This document shows positions 24,907-34,260 of a DNA stretch of 64,000 nt, one piece after another. Location of the stretch: positions 654,080 to 718,079 of the forward strand of contig NZ_JACHYC010000004.1 of assembly GCF_014192575.1 (NCBI RefSeq). The letters run 5' to 3'. The position numbers were made by a program, and so were the translations under genes. Position 1 is the stretch's first letter. Every line of letters starts with the position of its first letter. The notes below the pieces were generated by a model. The model saw nothing but the letters and a program-made list of their open reading frames with translations. It did not search any database and had not been told where the DNA came from. This stretch comes from Variovorax sp. Sphag1AA (GTDB lineage: Bacteria; Pseudomonadota; Gammaproteobacteria; Burkholderiales; Burkholderiaceae_C).

Positions 24907-27753
24907 ATGAAGACGAGCCCCGCCCCGGCCGCCCCCAAGCGGAAAGCCAACGACGAAGACCTGCCACTGATCGCCGACATCCGCTTGCTCGGGCGCATCC
25001 TTGGCGACGTGATCCGCGAGCAGGAGGGCGAGGCGGCGTACGAGCTGGTCGAGAAGATCCGCACGCTCTCGGTCGCCTTCCGGCGCGATGCCGACCATGC
25101 CGCCGATCGCGCGCTCAAGAACCTGCTCAAGGGCCTGAGCGCGGCCGAGACGGTCAGCGTGATTCGCGCCTTCACCTACTTCAGCCATCTGGCCAACCTT
25201 GCCGAGGACAGGCATCAGATCCGCCGCCGCACCGAGGCCGATCGTGCCGGCGAAAGCGCCGAAGGCAGCCTGGAGATCGCGCTCGCCCGCATCCGCAAGG
25301 CGGGCATCAAGCCGGAAGCGGTCGTGGAATCGCTCGCGCACAGCTATGTCTCGCCGGTGCTCACCGCGCACCCGACGGAAGTGCAGCGCAAGAGCATCCT
25401 CGATGCGGAGCGCGCCATTGCCCAACTGCTCGCTGCGCGCGACGAGATCGCATTGCGTCAGCTCGCCTTTGCAGGCAAGAAAGACGCGCTCACGCCGATC
25501 GAGTACGCGGAGAACGAGAAGCAGATGCGCACCCGCGTCACGCAGCTCTGGCAGACGCGGCTGCTGCGCTTCTCCAAGCTCACCGTCGCGGACGAGATCG
25601 AGAACGCACTGAGCTACTACGAAGCCACCTTCCTGCGCGAGATCCCGCGCGTCTACGCTGCGCTGGAGAAGTCGCTCGGCGATGGCGGCACCGCTCTGGC
25701 TGTGGCGCCGTTCCTGCGCATGGGCCAGTGGATCGGCGGCGATCGCGACGGCAACCCCAACGTCACCGCCGAGACGCTCGAATACGCGCTGCGTCGCCAA
25801 GCCGAGCTGGCGCTGCGGCACTACCTGACCGAAGTGCACTACCTCGGCGGCGAGCTGTCGTTGTCGGCCACGCTGGTGGATGTGTCGGTAGAGATGCAGG
25901 CGCTCGCAGAACGCTCGCCCGACAAGAACGAGCACCGCGTCGATGAACCCTATCGCCTCGCGCTCACCGGCATCTATTCGCGGCTCGCGGCCACCTTGCG
26001 CGACCTCACCGGCGGCCAGGCGGCGCGCCATGCGGTGCCGCCGCAGAACCCCTATCTGCGCGCCGAAGAATTCCTTGCCGACCTGCACACGATCGAGGAA
26101 TCGCTCGTCGACCAGCACGGTGCGGTGCTGGCAGCGCAGCGGCTGCATCCGCTGATCCGCGCGGTGGAAGTGTTCGGCTTCCATCTCGCGACGGTCGACC
26201 TGCGCCAGAGTTCCGACAAGCACGAAGCCGTGGTGGCGGAGTTGCTCGCGACTGCGCGCATCGAGCCCAACTACGCCTCGCTCGCCGAAGAGGCCAAGCA
26301 GACACTGCTGCTGCGCCTGCTCGATGATGCGCGACCGCTGCGCGTGCCCGATGCAGACTACTCCCCGTTGGCAAGGAGCGAACTCGCCATCTTCGCCGCC
26401 GCACGCACCGCGCGTGCCCGCTTCGGCGCGGCCGCCATCCGTCACTACATCATCAGCCACACCGAAACGGTGAGCGACCTGCTGGAAGCGCTGCTGCTGC
26501 AGAAGGAAGTCGGCCTACTGCGCGGGACCCTGGCAGAGAACGCAACATGCGATCTGATCGTTGTGCCGCTGTTCGAGACCATCGAGGACCTGCGCAACGC
26601 CGCGCCGATCGTGCGCGCCTTCTACGCGCTGCCGGGCATCCACGCGCTGATCCAGCGCTCGGGCGCCGAGCAGGACGTGATGCTGGGCTACAGCGACAGC
26701 AACAAGGACGGCGGCATCTTCACCAGCAACTGGGAGCTCTATCGCGCAGGCCTCGCGCTGGTGGCACTGTTCGATGAATTGAACGCCGAGAGCCGCGTTC
26801 CGATCCGCCTCCGCATGTTCCATGGCCGCGGCGGCACGGTCGGCCGTGGCGGCGGGCCGAGCTACCAGGCGATCCTGGCGCAACCGCCGGGCACGGTGCG
26901 AGGACAGATCCGCCTGACCGAGCAAGGCGAGGTGATCGGCTCGAAGTACGCCAATCCCGAAATCGGGCGGCGCAATCTCGAAACGCTGGTCGCGGCCACG
27001 CTCGAAGCCACCCTGCTGCCGAGCGCCAAGGCCGCGCCGAGCACCTTCATGGCTGCCGCAGCGGAGCTTTCCTCGGCGAGCATGGCTGCGTACCGGGCGC
27101 TGGTGTACGACACACCCAACTTCGGCGACTACTTCTTCAGCGCTACGCCGATCCGCGAGATCGCGGAACTCAACATCGGCTCCCGGCCTGCGTCACGCAA
27201 CCCGAGCCGAAGCATCGAGGACCTGCGCGCAGTGCCCTGGAGCTTCAGTTGGGGCCAATGCCGGCTCACGCTTCCGGGCTGGTACGGCTTCGGGTCGGCG
27301 ATCGAGAAGTTCCTCGCCAACGCTGGCAGCCCCGCCGCGCGCAAGGAACGGCAGGCGCTCCTGCAGCGCATGTACGCGCAATGGCCCTTCTTCCGCACCC
27401 TGCTGTCGAACATGGACATGGTGCTCGCCAAGAGCGATCTCGCGCTGGCCTCGCGCTATTCGGAGCTGGTCGCCGACCGCAAGCTGCGGCAGAAGGTCTT
27501 CTCGATGATCGACGCCGAATGGCACCGTACCTCGGACGCGCTGGTGCTCATCACCGGCGCCAAGCAGCGGCTGGAGGGCAACGCCGAGATGCAACGCTCG
27601 ATCCGCCATCGCTTCCCGTACATCGACCCGCTGCACCACCTGCAGGTGGAACTGATGCGACGCTATCGCGCCGGCCAGATCGACGAACGGCTCCAGAGTG
27701 GCATCCACATGTCCATCAACGGCGTAGCCGCCGGCCTAAGGAACACCGGCTGA
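24907..27753 (+). CDS. ppc: Phosphoenolpyruvate carboxylase
   Basis: Carboxylates PEP to oxaloacetate, replenishing the TCA cycle. The 948-residue protein carries all signature blocks: VLTAHPTEVQRKS with the catalytic His, GGDRDGNPNVT, LGYSDSNKDGG, and the glycine-rich FHGRGGTVGRGGGPSY loop. It ends in SINGVAAGLRNTG. Length is normal. GAGGAG about 10 bp before the ATG serves as ribosome binding site. It lies between hemC and the AI-2E-family gene, and a repeat with terminator-like stems follows it. Confidence 0.97.
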   Translation: MKTSPAPAAPKRKANDEDLPLIADIRLLGRILGDVIREQEGEAAYELVEKIRTLSVAFRRDADHAADRALKNLLKGLSAAETVSVIRAFTYFSHLANLAEDRHQIRRRTEADRAGESAEGSLEIALARIRKAGIKPEAVVESLAHSYVSPVLTAHPTEVQRKSILDAERAIAQLLAARDEIALRQLAFAGKKDALTPIEYAENEKQMRTRVTQLWQTRLLRFSKLTVADEIENALSYYEATFLREIPRVYAALEKSLGDGGTALAVAPFLRMGQWIGGDRDGNPNVTAETLEYALRRQAELALRHYLTEVHYLGGELSLSATLVDVSVEMQALAERSPDKNEHRVDEPYRLALTGIYSRLAATLRDLTGGQAARHAVPPQNPYLRAEEFLADLHTIEESLVDQHGAVLAAQRLHPLIRAVEVFGFHLATVDLRQSSDKHEAVVAELLATARIEPNYASLAEEAKQTLLLRLLDDARPLRVPDADYSPLARSELAIFAAARTARARFGAAAIRHYIISHTETVSDLLEALLLQKEVGLLRGTLAENATCDLIVVPLFETIEDLRNAAPIVRAFYALPGIHALIQRSGAEQDVMLGYSDSNKDGGIFTSNWELYRAGLALVALFDELNAESRVPIRLRMFHGRGGTVGRGGGPSYQAILAQPPGTVRGQIRLTEQGEVIGSKYANPEIGRRNLETLVAATLEATLLPSAKAAPSTFMAAAAELSSASMAAYRALVYDTPNFGDYFFSATPIREIAELNIGSRPASRNPSRSIEDLRAVPWSFSWGQCRLTLPGWYGFGSAIEKFLANAGSPAARKERQALLQRMYAQWPFFRTLLSNMDMVLAKSDLALASRYSELVADRKLRQKVFSMIDAEWHRTSDALVLITGAKQRLEGNAEMQRSIRHRFPYIDPLHHLQVELMRRYRAGQIDERLQSGIHMSINGVAAGLRNTG

Positions 27754-27794
27754 CGACATCAGCCAGGGCGCCCGCGGAACCGGCTACGCCGGGC

Positions 27795-27856
27795 CGCATG
27801 GGTGCGCCCCCTTGAGGGGGTGCAGAGCCACACGAAGTGGGCGAGGCTGGGGATGG
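27795..27856. repeat. Intergenic inverted-repeat element between ppc and the AI-2E-family gene
   Basis: The gap between the convergent genes contains CCCCCT-TG-AGGGGG (27807-27820), then CCAC-ACGAA-GTGG (27828-27840), then a G-rich stretch and GTCTTTTC. It resembles the short GC-rich hairpin elements I recall between genes of Comamonadaceae genomes, and could act as a bidirectional terminator. Its dispersal in this genome cannot be judged from one copy. Confidence 0.5.
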
Positions 27857-27861
27857 TCTTT

Positions 27862-29025
27862 TCACTCGCCTAGCAGCTCTCCAATGGGCTGCAGGTCTTC
27901 CACGTGATCGCAGATGGCCTTGGCAACCATCATGATCGGGATGCCTAGCAGCAGCCCCCAGACGCCCCAGAGCCAGCCCCAGAAAATCACGCCGACGAAC
28001 ACGGCCACCGGGTTCATTCGGCTGGTCCGGCTGGTGAGAATCGGCAGCAGCAGGTTACCCACCAGGGTGTGAATCAATAGCGAACTGCCGCCCACCAGAA
28101 GCGCCATCTGCACGCTGTTGAACTGGAGGAAGGCCACCAGCCCCGCCGCCGACATCACGATGACGGAGCCGATGTAGGGGATGAGGTTCGTCACGCCGGC
28201 CACGATGCCCCACACCGCCGCGCTCTCCAATCCGATCGCCCAGAAGGCAAGCCCCGTGGCGACGCCGACGAGCACGCTGGTCAGGATCTGCACCAGCAGA
28301 TAGCGCTCGATGTTCTTCGTGATGTCGTCGAGCACGTGCACGGTGATCTTTTTCTTCTGCAGGCTCGAACCGGTGATCTTGACCAGCTTGCGGCGGAAGG
28401 TGTCTCCCGAACCCAGCGCGAAGTAGGTCAGGAAAGCGATCAGCGTGAGCTGCCCCGCCGCGGCAATCAGGCCAACCGTACCGCTCCAGAGGTAGTCCCT
28501 GACATTGAAGGCGGGCCGCTCGATGACCACGCGGGCGACACCCTTGCGCGCCGCGACCTTGGCCGAGTTCTCCTCGGCGGCCTGCTCGATCTGCGCGGCG
28601 GCCTTCTGCACCGTGTCGAGCGCGCTCGCATCCCTGACCCTACCGTCGCCGCGAATCGCGAGTCGCAGCTTCTGTGCCGCAACGGGCAGTGAGTCGACGA
28701 GGTCCTGCGCGCTGCCGGACAGCGAATAGCCGGTCCAACCCATCGCGCCGCCGAGGGCAAGCAGGATCACAGCGGAACCGACCCAGCGCGACAACTTCCA
28801 GCGTTCGAGCAGGTCGACCAGCGGCGACAGCGCGTAGGTGAGCATCAGGCTCACCATCAGCGGGATGAACACCGCCGCGCCCCAATGCAAGGCGAACACA
28901 CTCCCGAGCGCGGCGAGCACCACCAGCGAGGCGCTGCGCACATCCACCGGCATGTGCAGCAGCACGCGCTCGGGTTCTGCGAGCACCTCGGGCGATTCTT
29001 TCTTCGCGTCGGAGTCGTCGCTCAT
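27862..29025 (-). CDS. AI-2E family transporter (PerM-like permease)
   Basis: A 387-residue polytopic inner-membrane protein with seven to eight hydrophobic helices. It has a charged region between helices 3 and 4 (about residues 115-195) and the family block VWGIVAGVTNLIPYIGS. Family members export diverse small molecules or act as Na+/H+ antiporters; the AI-2 label does not prove a signal substrate. Its start overlaps the response-regulator stop by 4 bp (ATGA), so it is the third gene of the algZ-algR-like operon. Confidence 0.87.
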   Translation of the reverse strand: MSDDSDAKKESPEVLAEPERVLLHMPVDVRSASLVVLAALGSVFALHWGAAVFIPLMVSLMLTYALSPLVDLLERWKLSRWVGSAVILLALGGAMGWTGYSLSGSAQDLVDSLPVAAQKLRLAIRGDGRVRDASALDTVQKAAAQIEQAAEENSAKVAARKGVARVVIERPAFNVRDYLWSGTVGLIAAAGQLTLIAFLTYFALGSGDTFRRKLVKITGSSLQKKKITVHVLDDITKNIERYLLVQILTSVLVGVATGLAFWAIGLESAAVWGIVAGVTNLIPYIGSVIVMSAAGLVAFLQFNSVQMALLVGGSSLLIHTLVGNLLLPILTSRTSRMNPVAVFVGVIFWGWLWGVWGLLLGIPIMMVAKAICDHVEDLQPIGELLGE

Positions 29026-29771
29026 CGCGGCTCCTTCAGCACCTCGCGAACGGTTGGAAGCTGGCGGCGCGACACCACGACCGGCTCAGGAATCCCGTCG
29101 AGCCGCAAAGCCCAGCCTTCCGCTTCCTCGCCGTCGTCGTATTTCTCCAGCGCGCGGATGGCGGAGCGCGCCACGAGCGCGTTCCGATGCACGCGAACGA
29201 AACGCTTCGGATAGCGCTCCTCGAGATCGGAGAGCGACCCATCGAAGATATGACTGCGCTGCGCCGTGCGGACGGTGAGGTACTTGAACTCGGACTTGAG
29301 ATAGAGCACTTCCGACAGCGGCACCCGCTCGGTGCGCCCGCGATCGAGGATCAGCAGCACCTCCTGCGGCTCCTGCATGCCGGCCGGCTGACGTTCGTGC
29401 AGAAAGCGCGAGACCTTCTGCAGGGCCTGCTGGAGCCGTTCGACGCGCACCGGCTTCGTCAGGTAGTCGACCGCCTCGAGCTCGAAAGCCGTCACCGCGT
29501 GCGCCGCATAGGCGGTGACGAAGATCACCGCCGGCGCGTCCGGCTGGCTACGCAGGTTGCGCGCGAGCTCGAGACCATCGATGCCTGGCATGTGGATGTC
29601 CAGCAACACGAGATCGAGACGTTGCGTGCCGAGATGCTCCAGCGCGGCTTCGCCGTTCGCCGCTTCGCCGACGACATCGGCGGCCGGCGCGTGGCAATCC
29701 GCCAGGAGCGCGCGCATCCGGGAACGCGCCAGGGCTTCGTCATCGACGATCAAGGTGCGAAGAGGAGTCAT
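29022..29771 (-). CDS. LytTR-type response regulator (AlgR-like)
   Basis: A 249-residue two-domain regulator. The receiver domain has acidic residues DDE at 10-12, phospho-acceptor Asp58 (LVLLDIHMPG) and the conserved Thr/Lys blocks (FVTAYAAHA, YLTKPV). The C-terminal LytTR DNA-binding domain runs from about residue 140 (VLYLKSEFKYLTVRT, RFVRVHRNALV). It overlaps the kinase gene upstream and the permease gene downstream by 4 bp each. Linkage to argH and heme genes resembles algR of Pseudomonas, where it controls alginate and motility; its targets here are unknown, though the nearby polysaccharide clusters are candidates. Confidence 0.9.
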   Translation of the reverse strand: MTPLRTLIVDDEALARSRMRALLADCHAPAADVVGEAANGEAALEHLGTQRLDLVLLDIHMPGIDGLELARNLRSQPDAPAVIFVTAYAAHAVTAFELEAVDYLTKPVRVERLQQALQKVSRFLHERQPAGMQEPQEVLLILDRGRTERVPLSEVLYLKSEFKYLTVRTAQRSHIFDGSLSDLEERYPKRFVRVHRNALVARSAIRALEKYDDGEEAEGWALRLDGIPEPVVVSRRQLPTVREVLKEPR

Positions 29772-30856
29772 GTTTCAGCAGGAATTGCAATGCGTACGCG
29801 ATAGTGCTTCTGATCCAGGCCGGCGCTGAACTGCGCCCGCATGTCGTGCAGGAGATGCAGACGGTCGCGCACATTGCCGAGGGCGATGCCATGGCCACGC
29901 GGCAGAGGCGCGTCGGCCCATCGCAGAGGAGGCAGGCTGTTGATCACCTCGATCAGCACCATGCTGCCGCGGCGTTCGGTGCGAATGCGCAGCTTGGCGC
30001 CTTCGGGGCTGGGCTCGACGCCATGCTTGACCGCGTTTTCCACCAGCGGCTGCAGCAGCAGCGGAGGCAGGCGCGCGCTGTTCGCATCGGGGTCGATGTC
30101 CCAACGCACGCGCATGCGGTCGCCGAAGCGCACCTGCTCGATGGCGAGGTAGCGTTCCGCGAGCGCGATTTCGTCGGCCAGCGTGACCGACTCGCTGGGA
30201 TCCGCCAGCGCCTGCCGGAACAGCTCGCTGAGATCCTCCAGCATGGCTTCGGCCTTGGCCGGCTCGTCGCGCACGAGTGCGATGGCGCTGTTGAGGGTGT
30301 TGAACAGGAAATGCGGGCGAATGCGCGACTGAAGTTCTTCCAGGCGCGCCGTGGTGGCCGCCGGAGTTCGCCCACGCGCGCGCAGCACCAGTGCGGCGAC
30401 GATCAGGCTCGCAAACAGCGCACCCGCCAGCGCGCTGGCCAGCCACGCCGAAGTCGTGATGACACCGGTCAGCCGCAGCAGGCCGCAGCCATAGAGCCCC
30501 GCCACCGCGCCGAGCAGCGCCCCGGCCACATACTGCGCCCGCAGGGGCAGGCGACCAAGCGGCTTCTTGAGCGCACACCCGACGAGCAGCCAGAGCAGCG
30601 TCGCGGGCAGCGCGCCACCGGTAACGGTTGCGGCCAGCAGCAGCCACTCGGACGGCGATGCCGCGAGAAACAGCGTGGCGACCGCCACCACCAGCTCGAC
30701 GAAGAGAACCGCGCGAAGCACAACGCCGATCTGGCAGGCGTCGAAGACCACCGAGCCCCGAGGCACGGGCACGGATGCCGCCGCGGTCGGGGCCGAAGCC
30801 GGTTTCGTCCTGGACGATGGCGAAGGGGTGGCCGATAAAATCGACGGGTTGCGCAT
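29768..30856 (-). CDS. LytS/AlgZ-type sensor histidine kinase
   Basis: A 362-residue membrane sensor kinase. After a Ser/Pro-rich N-terminal tail come four hydrophobic helices (about residues 40-165). The His_kinase domain has the phospho-acceptor in RIRPHFLFNTLNSAI, and an HATPase domain has the N box LVENAVKHGVEP. No periplasmic sensing domain is evident. The start at 30856 (MRNPSIL) was chosen over upstream ATGs because those would run into the divergent argH start region. Cognate partner of the overlapping AlgR-like regulator. Confidence 0.87.
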   Translation of the reverse strand: MRNPSILSATPSPSSRTKPASAPTAAASVPVPRGSVVFDACQIGVVLRAVLFVELVVAVATLFLAASPSEWLLLAATVTGGALPATLLWLLVGCALKKPLGRLPLRAQYVAGALLGAVAGLYGCGLLRLTGVITTSAWLASALAGALFASLIVAALVLRARGRTPAATTARLEELQSRIRPHFLFNTLNSAIALVRDEPAKAEAMLEDLSELFRQALADPSESVTLADEIALAERYLAIEQVRFGDRMRVRWDIDPDANSARLPPLLLQPLVENAVKHGVEPSPEGAKLRIRTERRGSMVLIEVINSLPPLRWADAPLPRGHGIALGNVRDRLHLLHDMRAQFSAGLDQKHYRVRIAIPAET

Positions 30857-30905
30857 CAATGAAACACTGGGTGACCAACCCATTATTGCCTCCCGGCCGT
30901 CTCCC

Positions 30906-32303
30906 ATGACCCAAAACCAACTCGACAAGAAATCCGAAGCCTGGTCCGCCCTGTTCTCGGAACCCATGAGCGACCTCGTCAAGCGCTACACCGCCAGCGT
31001 GTTCTTCGACAAGCGGCTGTGGCAGGCAGATATCGAGGGCTCGCTGGCGCATGCCGGCATGTTGGCCGCCCAGGGCATCATCGCCGCGCAGGACCACGCC
31101 GCAATCGAACGCGGGATGAAGCAGATTCGCGAGGAAATCGAATCCGGACAATTCGAGTGGAAGCTCGACCTGGAGGACGTGCACCTCAACATCGAAGCCC
31201 GCCTCACGCAGCTGGTGGGCGATGCCGGCAAGCGCCTGCACACAGGCCGCAGCCGCAACGACCAGGTCGCCACCGACGTCCGCCTCTGGCTGCGCGGCGA
31301 AATCGACCTGATCGGCGGCCTCCTGACCGACCTGCAGAAGTCGCTGCTCGACCTCGCTGAAAAGAACGTCGAGGTGATCCTCCCCGGCTTCACGCACCTG
31401 CAGGTGGCGCAGCCGGTGAGCTTCGGCCACCACATGCTGGCCTACGTCGAGATGTTTTCGCGCGATGCCGAACGCATGGCCGATGTGCGCAAGCGCCTCA
31501 ACCGCCTGCCGCTGGGCGCCGCCGCGCTGGCCGGCACCAGCTACCCGCTGGATCGCGAGGCCGTGGCCAAGGCGCTCGGCATGGATGGCGTCTGCCAGAA
31601 CAGCCTCGACGCTGTCAGCGACCGGGACTTCGCGATCGAATTCACCTCGGCGGCCTCGCTGGCCATGGTGCATATCAGCCGACTGAGCGAAGAACTGGTG
31701 CTCTGGATGAGCCAGTCCTTCGGCTTCATCGACATCGCGGACCGCTTCTGCACCGGCAGTTCGATCATGCCGCAGAAGAAGAACCCCGACGTTCCGGAAT
31801 TGGCGCGCGGCAAGACCGGTCGCGTCGTGGGCCACCTGATGGGACTGATCACCCTCATGAAGGGCCAGCCGCTCGCCTACAACAAGGACAACCAGGAAGA
31901 CAAGGAGCCGCTGTTCGACACGGTCGACACGCTCAAGGACACGCTGCGCATCTTCTCGGAAATGGTCGGCGGCATCACCGTCAAGCCTGAAGCCATGGAA
32001 ATGGCGGCGTTGCGCGGCTATGCGACCGCGACCGATCTGGCCGACTACCTGGTCAAGAAGGGCCTGCCCTTCCGCGACTCGCACGAAACCGTGGCACACG
32101 CGGTCAAGGCCGCGATTTCACACAAGGTCGACCTGTCGGAGCTGCCGCTCGCCGTGCTCAAGAGCTTCAACCCGACGATCGAAAAGGATGTCTACGACGT
32201 GCTGTCGCTGCGCGGGTCGCTCACGGCGCGCAACATCCTGGGCGGCACCGCGCCTGCCCAGGTCCGCCAGCAGATTGCCCGGCATCGCGCTCGGCTGGTC
32301 TGA
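30906..32303 (+). CDS. argH: Argininosuccinate lyase
   Basis: Last step of arginine synthesis: splits argininosuccinate into arginine and fumarate. The 465-residue protein shows the fumarase/lyase superfamily signature GSSIMPQKKNPD near residue 285 with the catalytic Ser, plus TGRSRNDQVATD and LPGFTHLQVAQPVSFGHH. The ATG at 30906 gives the normal N-terminus (MTQNQLDKKSEAWSALFS); the open frame upstream crosses the kinase gene. Divergent from the sensor kinase with 49 bp between starts. Confidence 0.96.
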   Translation: MTQNQLDKKSEAWSALFSEPMSDLVKRYTASVFFDKRLWQADIEGSLAHAGMLAAQGIIAAQDHAAIERGMKQIREEIESGQFEWKLDLEDVHLNIEARLTQLVGDAGKRLHTGRSRNDQVATDVRLWLRGEIDLIGGLLTDLQKSLLDLAEKNVEVILPGFTHLQVAQPVSFGHHMLAYVEMFSRDAERMADVRKRLNRLPLGAAALAGTSYPLDREAVAKALGMDGVCQNSLDAVSDRDFAIEFTSAASLAMVHISRLSEELVLWMSQSFGFIDIADRFCTGSSIMPQKKNPDVPELARGKTGRVVGHLMGLITLMKGQPLAYNKDNQEDKEPLFDTVDTLKDTLRIFSEMVGGITVKPEAMEMAALRGYATATDLADYLVKKGLPFRDSHETVAHAVKAAISHKVDLSELPLAVLKSFNPTIEKDVYDVLSLRGSLTARNILGGTAPAQVRQQIARHRARLV

Positions 32304-32421
32304 GAAATACGCCATACGGCGGGGGCGCACCATCCGTCGGATGTGTTCCCAAATGTAAAAATGTAGTGCTAAAGTTTGGCATGATTTGCGCTTCCTTCGA
32401 AGCGGCAAAGTAGCCAAGCCT

Positions 32422-33264
32422 ATGGAAAAGCCCCGCTGCGTCGTTGTCATCCTGACCTTCAACTCCGCTTCGATCATTCGCGAAACGGTTGCACAGGCAA
32501 AGAAGGTGAGTCCTCACGTGTACGTGGTGGACTCCCACTCCTCGGACGGAACTCCCGCCATCCTCGAAGAACTGGGGTGCACCGTGGTGCAGCGCCCGTT
32601 CTCCAACTACAGCGACCAGCGCAACTGGGCGATCTCGCAAATCGAACAGGACTACGACTGGCAATTGCACCTCGATGCCGACGAAGTGCTCGACGAACGT
32701 GCAGTGGCCGAGATGGGCGCACTGCTCTCGGGCCAGCCGGAGTTCGAGGCCTATCTCATCCGCCGCTGCGACTACTTCATGGGCAAGCGACTGCGCTTCA
32801 GTGGCGTGAACCCGTGGCATTTGCGGCTGTTCCGCTCGGGCGTGGGGCGCTGCGAGGCGCGGCTCTATGACCAGCACTTCATCAGCACCGCCAAGGCCGG
32901 CCGTCTGCGGGGCTTCATGCACGACAAGAACTCCGCCAAGCTCACCGACTGGATCGCGAGCCACAACCGCTGGAGCGATGCCGAGGCCAAGGAAAAGCTC
33001 GGTCCGCGCTCGCCGTCCGCAGGCGTGCTCCAGCCAAAGCTGATGGGCGATGCGCGGGAGCGCACGCGCTTCATCAAGGAGATCTATTACAAGCTGCCGA
33101 CGGGCCTACGCTCGCTCGGCTACTTCGTCTACCGGTATGTGTTCCGGCTCGGCTTCCTCGACGGGAAGACCGGCTTCTACTTCGCCTTTTTCCAGGCCCT
33201 TTGGTTCCGGATGCTGGTCGACGCGAAGATGTACGAGAAGCGCCAAGAGCAACCCCAGAACTGA
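32422..33264 (+). CDS. Glycosyltransferase family 2 (WaaE/KdtX-like)
   Basis: A 280-residue GT-A glycosyltransferase. The nucleotide-binding start VVVILTFNSASIIRETV is followed by YVVDSHSSDGT and the metal-binding LHLDADEVLDE. The C-terminal half (DYFMGKRLRFSG...PWHLRLFR) is like WaaE/KdtX, which glucosylates lipopolysaccharide inner core. It opens a rightward operon with UDP-sugar enzymes. The 118-bp gap after argH probably holds its promoter, though no clear box pair was found. Acceptor unknown. Confidence 0.85.
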   Translation: MEKPRCVVVILTFNSASIIRETVAQAKKVSPHVYVVDSHSSDGTPAILEELGCTVVQRPFSNYSDQRNWAISQIEQDYDWQLHLDADEVLDERAVAEMGALLSGQPEFEAYLIRRCDYFMGKRLRFSGVNPWHLRLFRSGVGRCEARLYDQHFISTAKAGRLRGFMHDKNSAKLTDWIASHNRWSDAEAKEKLGPRSPSAGVLQPKLMGDARERTRFIKEIYYKLPTGLRSLGYFVYRYVFRLGFLDGKTGFYFAFFQALWFRMLVDAKMYEKRQEQPQN

Positions 33265-33284
33265 TTCAAGGAGTGACCCAGGCC

Positions 33285-34256
33285 ATGCGGCAATACAACG
33301 CCTCGAAGCGAATCCTCGTCACCGGCGGCGCCGGTTTCCTTGGCAGTCACCTGTGCGACCGCCTGCTGGAGCAGGGGCACGACGTGCTGTGCGTGGACAA
33401 CTTCTTCACCGGCACCAAGCGCAACGTGGAGCATCTTCACGGCCATCCGCGCTTCGAGCTGATGCGGCACGACGTGACCTTCCCGCTCTATGTCGAGGTC
33501 GACGAGATCTTCAACCTCGCCTGCCCGGCCTCGCCGATCCACTACCAGCACGATCCGGTGCAGACCACCAAGACCAGCGTGCACGGGGCGATCAACATGC
33601 TGGGGCTCGCCAAGCGCGTGCGCGCCAAGATCCTGCAGGCGTCGACCAGCGAGGTTTACGGCGACCCGGAAATCCACCCCCAAGTCGAGGAATACTGGGG
33701 CCGCGTGAACCCGATCGGCATCCGAAGCTGCTACGACGAAGGCAAGCGCTGCGCCGAGACGCTGTTCTTCGACTATCACCGCCAGCACAAGCTGCGCATC
33801 AAGGTGGTGCGCATCTTCAATACCTACGGGCCGCGGATGCACATGAACGACGGCCGGGTGGTGTCGAACTTCATCGTCCAGGCGCTCAAGGGCCAGGACA
33901 TCACCATCTACGGCGACGGCCAGCAAACGCGCAGCTTCTGCTATGTGGACGACCTGGTCGACGCCATGCTGCGCATGATGGCCACCGGCGACGAAGTGCC
34001 GGGCCCGATCAACATCGGCAACCCCGGCGAGTTCTCGATGTTGGACCTGGCCAACAAGGTCATCGAACTGACGGGTTCCAAGAGCAAACTCGTGCGCATG
34101 CCTCTTCCCGCCGACGACCCTAAGCAGCGCCGCCCCGACATCACGGTGGCGCAGAAGGAACTCGGCGGCTGGACGCCCCGCACTCAGCTCGACGAAGGGC
34201 TGAAGAAGACAATTGCATACTTCGACAAACTCCTGTCGGAACCCAGCGCAACCTGA
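33285..34256 (+). CDS. UDP-glucuronate decarboxylase (UDP-xylose synthase)
   Basis: Converts UDP-glucuronate to UDP-xylose with bound NAD. The 323-residue SDR protein has the Rossmann motif LVTGGAGFLGSHL, the loop DNFFTGTKRNVEHL, ASTSEVYGDP, and the catalytic YDEGK (Tyr-x3-Lys). Its RHDVTFPLYVEVDEIFNLACPASP block is typical of UXS rather than epimerases. The ATG at 33285 is preferred; an in-frame GTG at 33273 abuts the AGGAG. The substrate-forming enzyme is encoded next. Confidence 0.92.
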   Translation: MRQYNASKRILVTGGAGFLGSHLCDRLLEQGHDVLCVDNFFTGTKRNVEHLHGHPRFELMRHDVTFPLYVEVDEIFNLACPASPIHYQHDPVQTTKTSVHGAINMLGLAKRVRAKILQASTSEVYGDPEIHPQVEEYWGRVNPIGIRSCYDEGKRCAETLFFDYHRQHKLRIKVVRIFNTYGPRMHMNDGRVVSNFIVQALKGQDITIYGDGQQTRSFCYVDDLVDAMLRMMATGDEVPGPINIGNPGEFSMLDLANKVIELTGSKSKLVRMPLPADDPKQRRPDITVAQKELGGWTPRTQLDEGLKKTIAYFDKLLSEPSAT

Positions 34257-34260
34257 ATTC

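Noticed and set aside
24811..26460. Upstream extension of the hemC frame to more than 800 codons
   Set aside because: It is the antisense of ppc, a common effect of high GC content; HemC family length and N-terminus place the start at 24810 or 24852.
30567..30905. N-terminal extension of argH
   Set aside because: It is antisense to the sensor kinase; ArgH proteins begin near the MTQNQLDKK start.
32370..32390. Possible sigma54 promoter (TTGGCATGATTTGCG) before the family 2 glycosyltransferase gene
   Set aside because: Only 8 bp separate GG and GC; sigma54 promoters need 10 bp, and the invariant spacing is not met.
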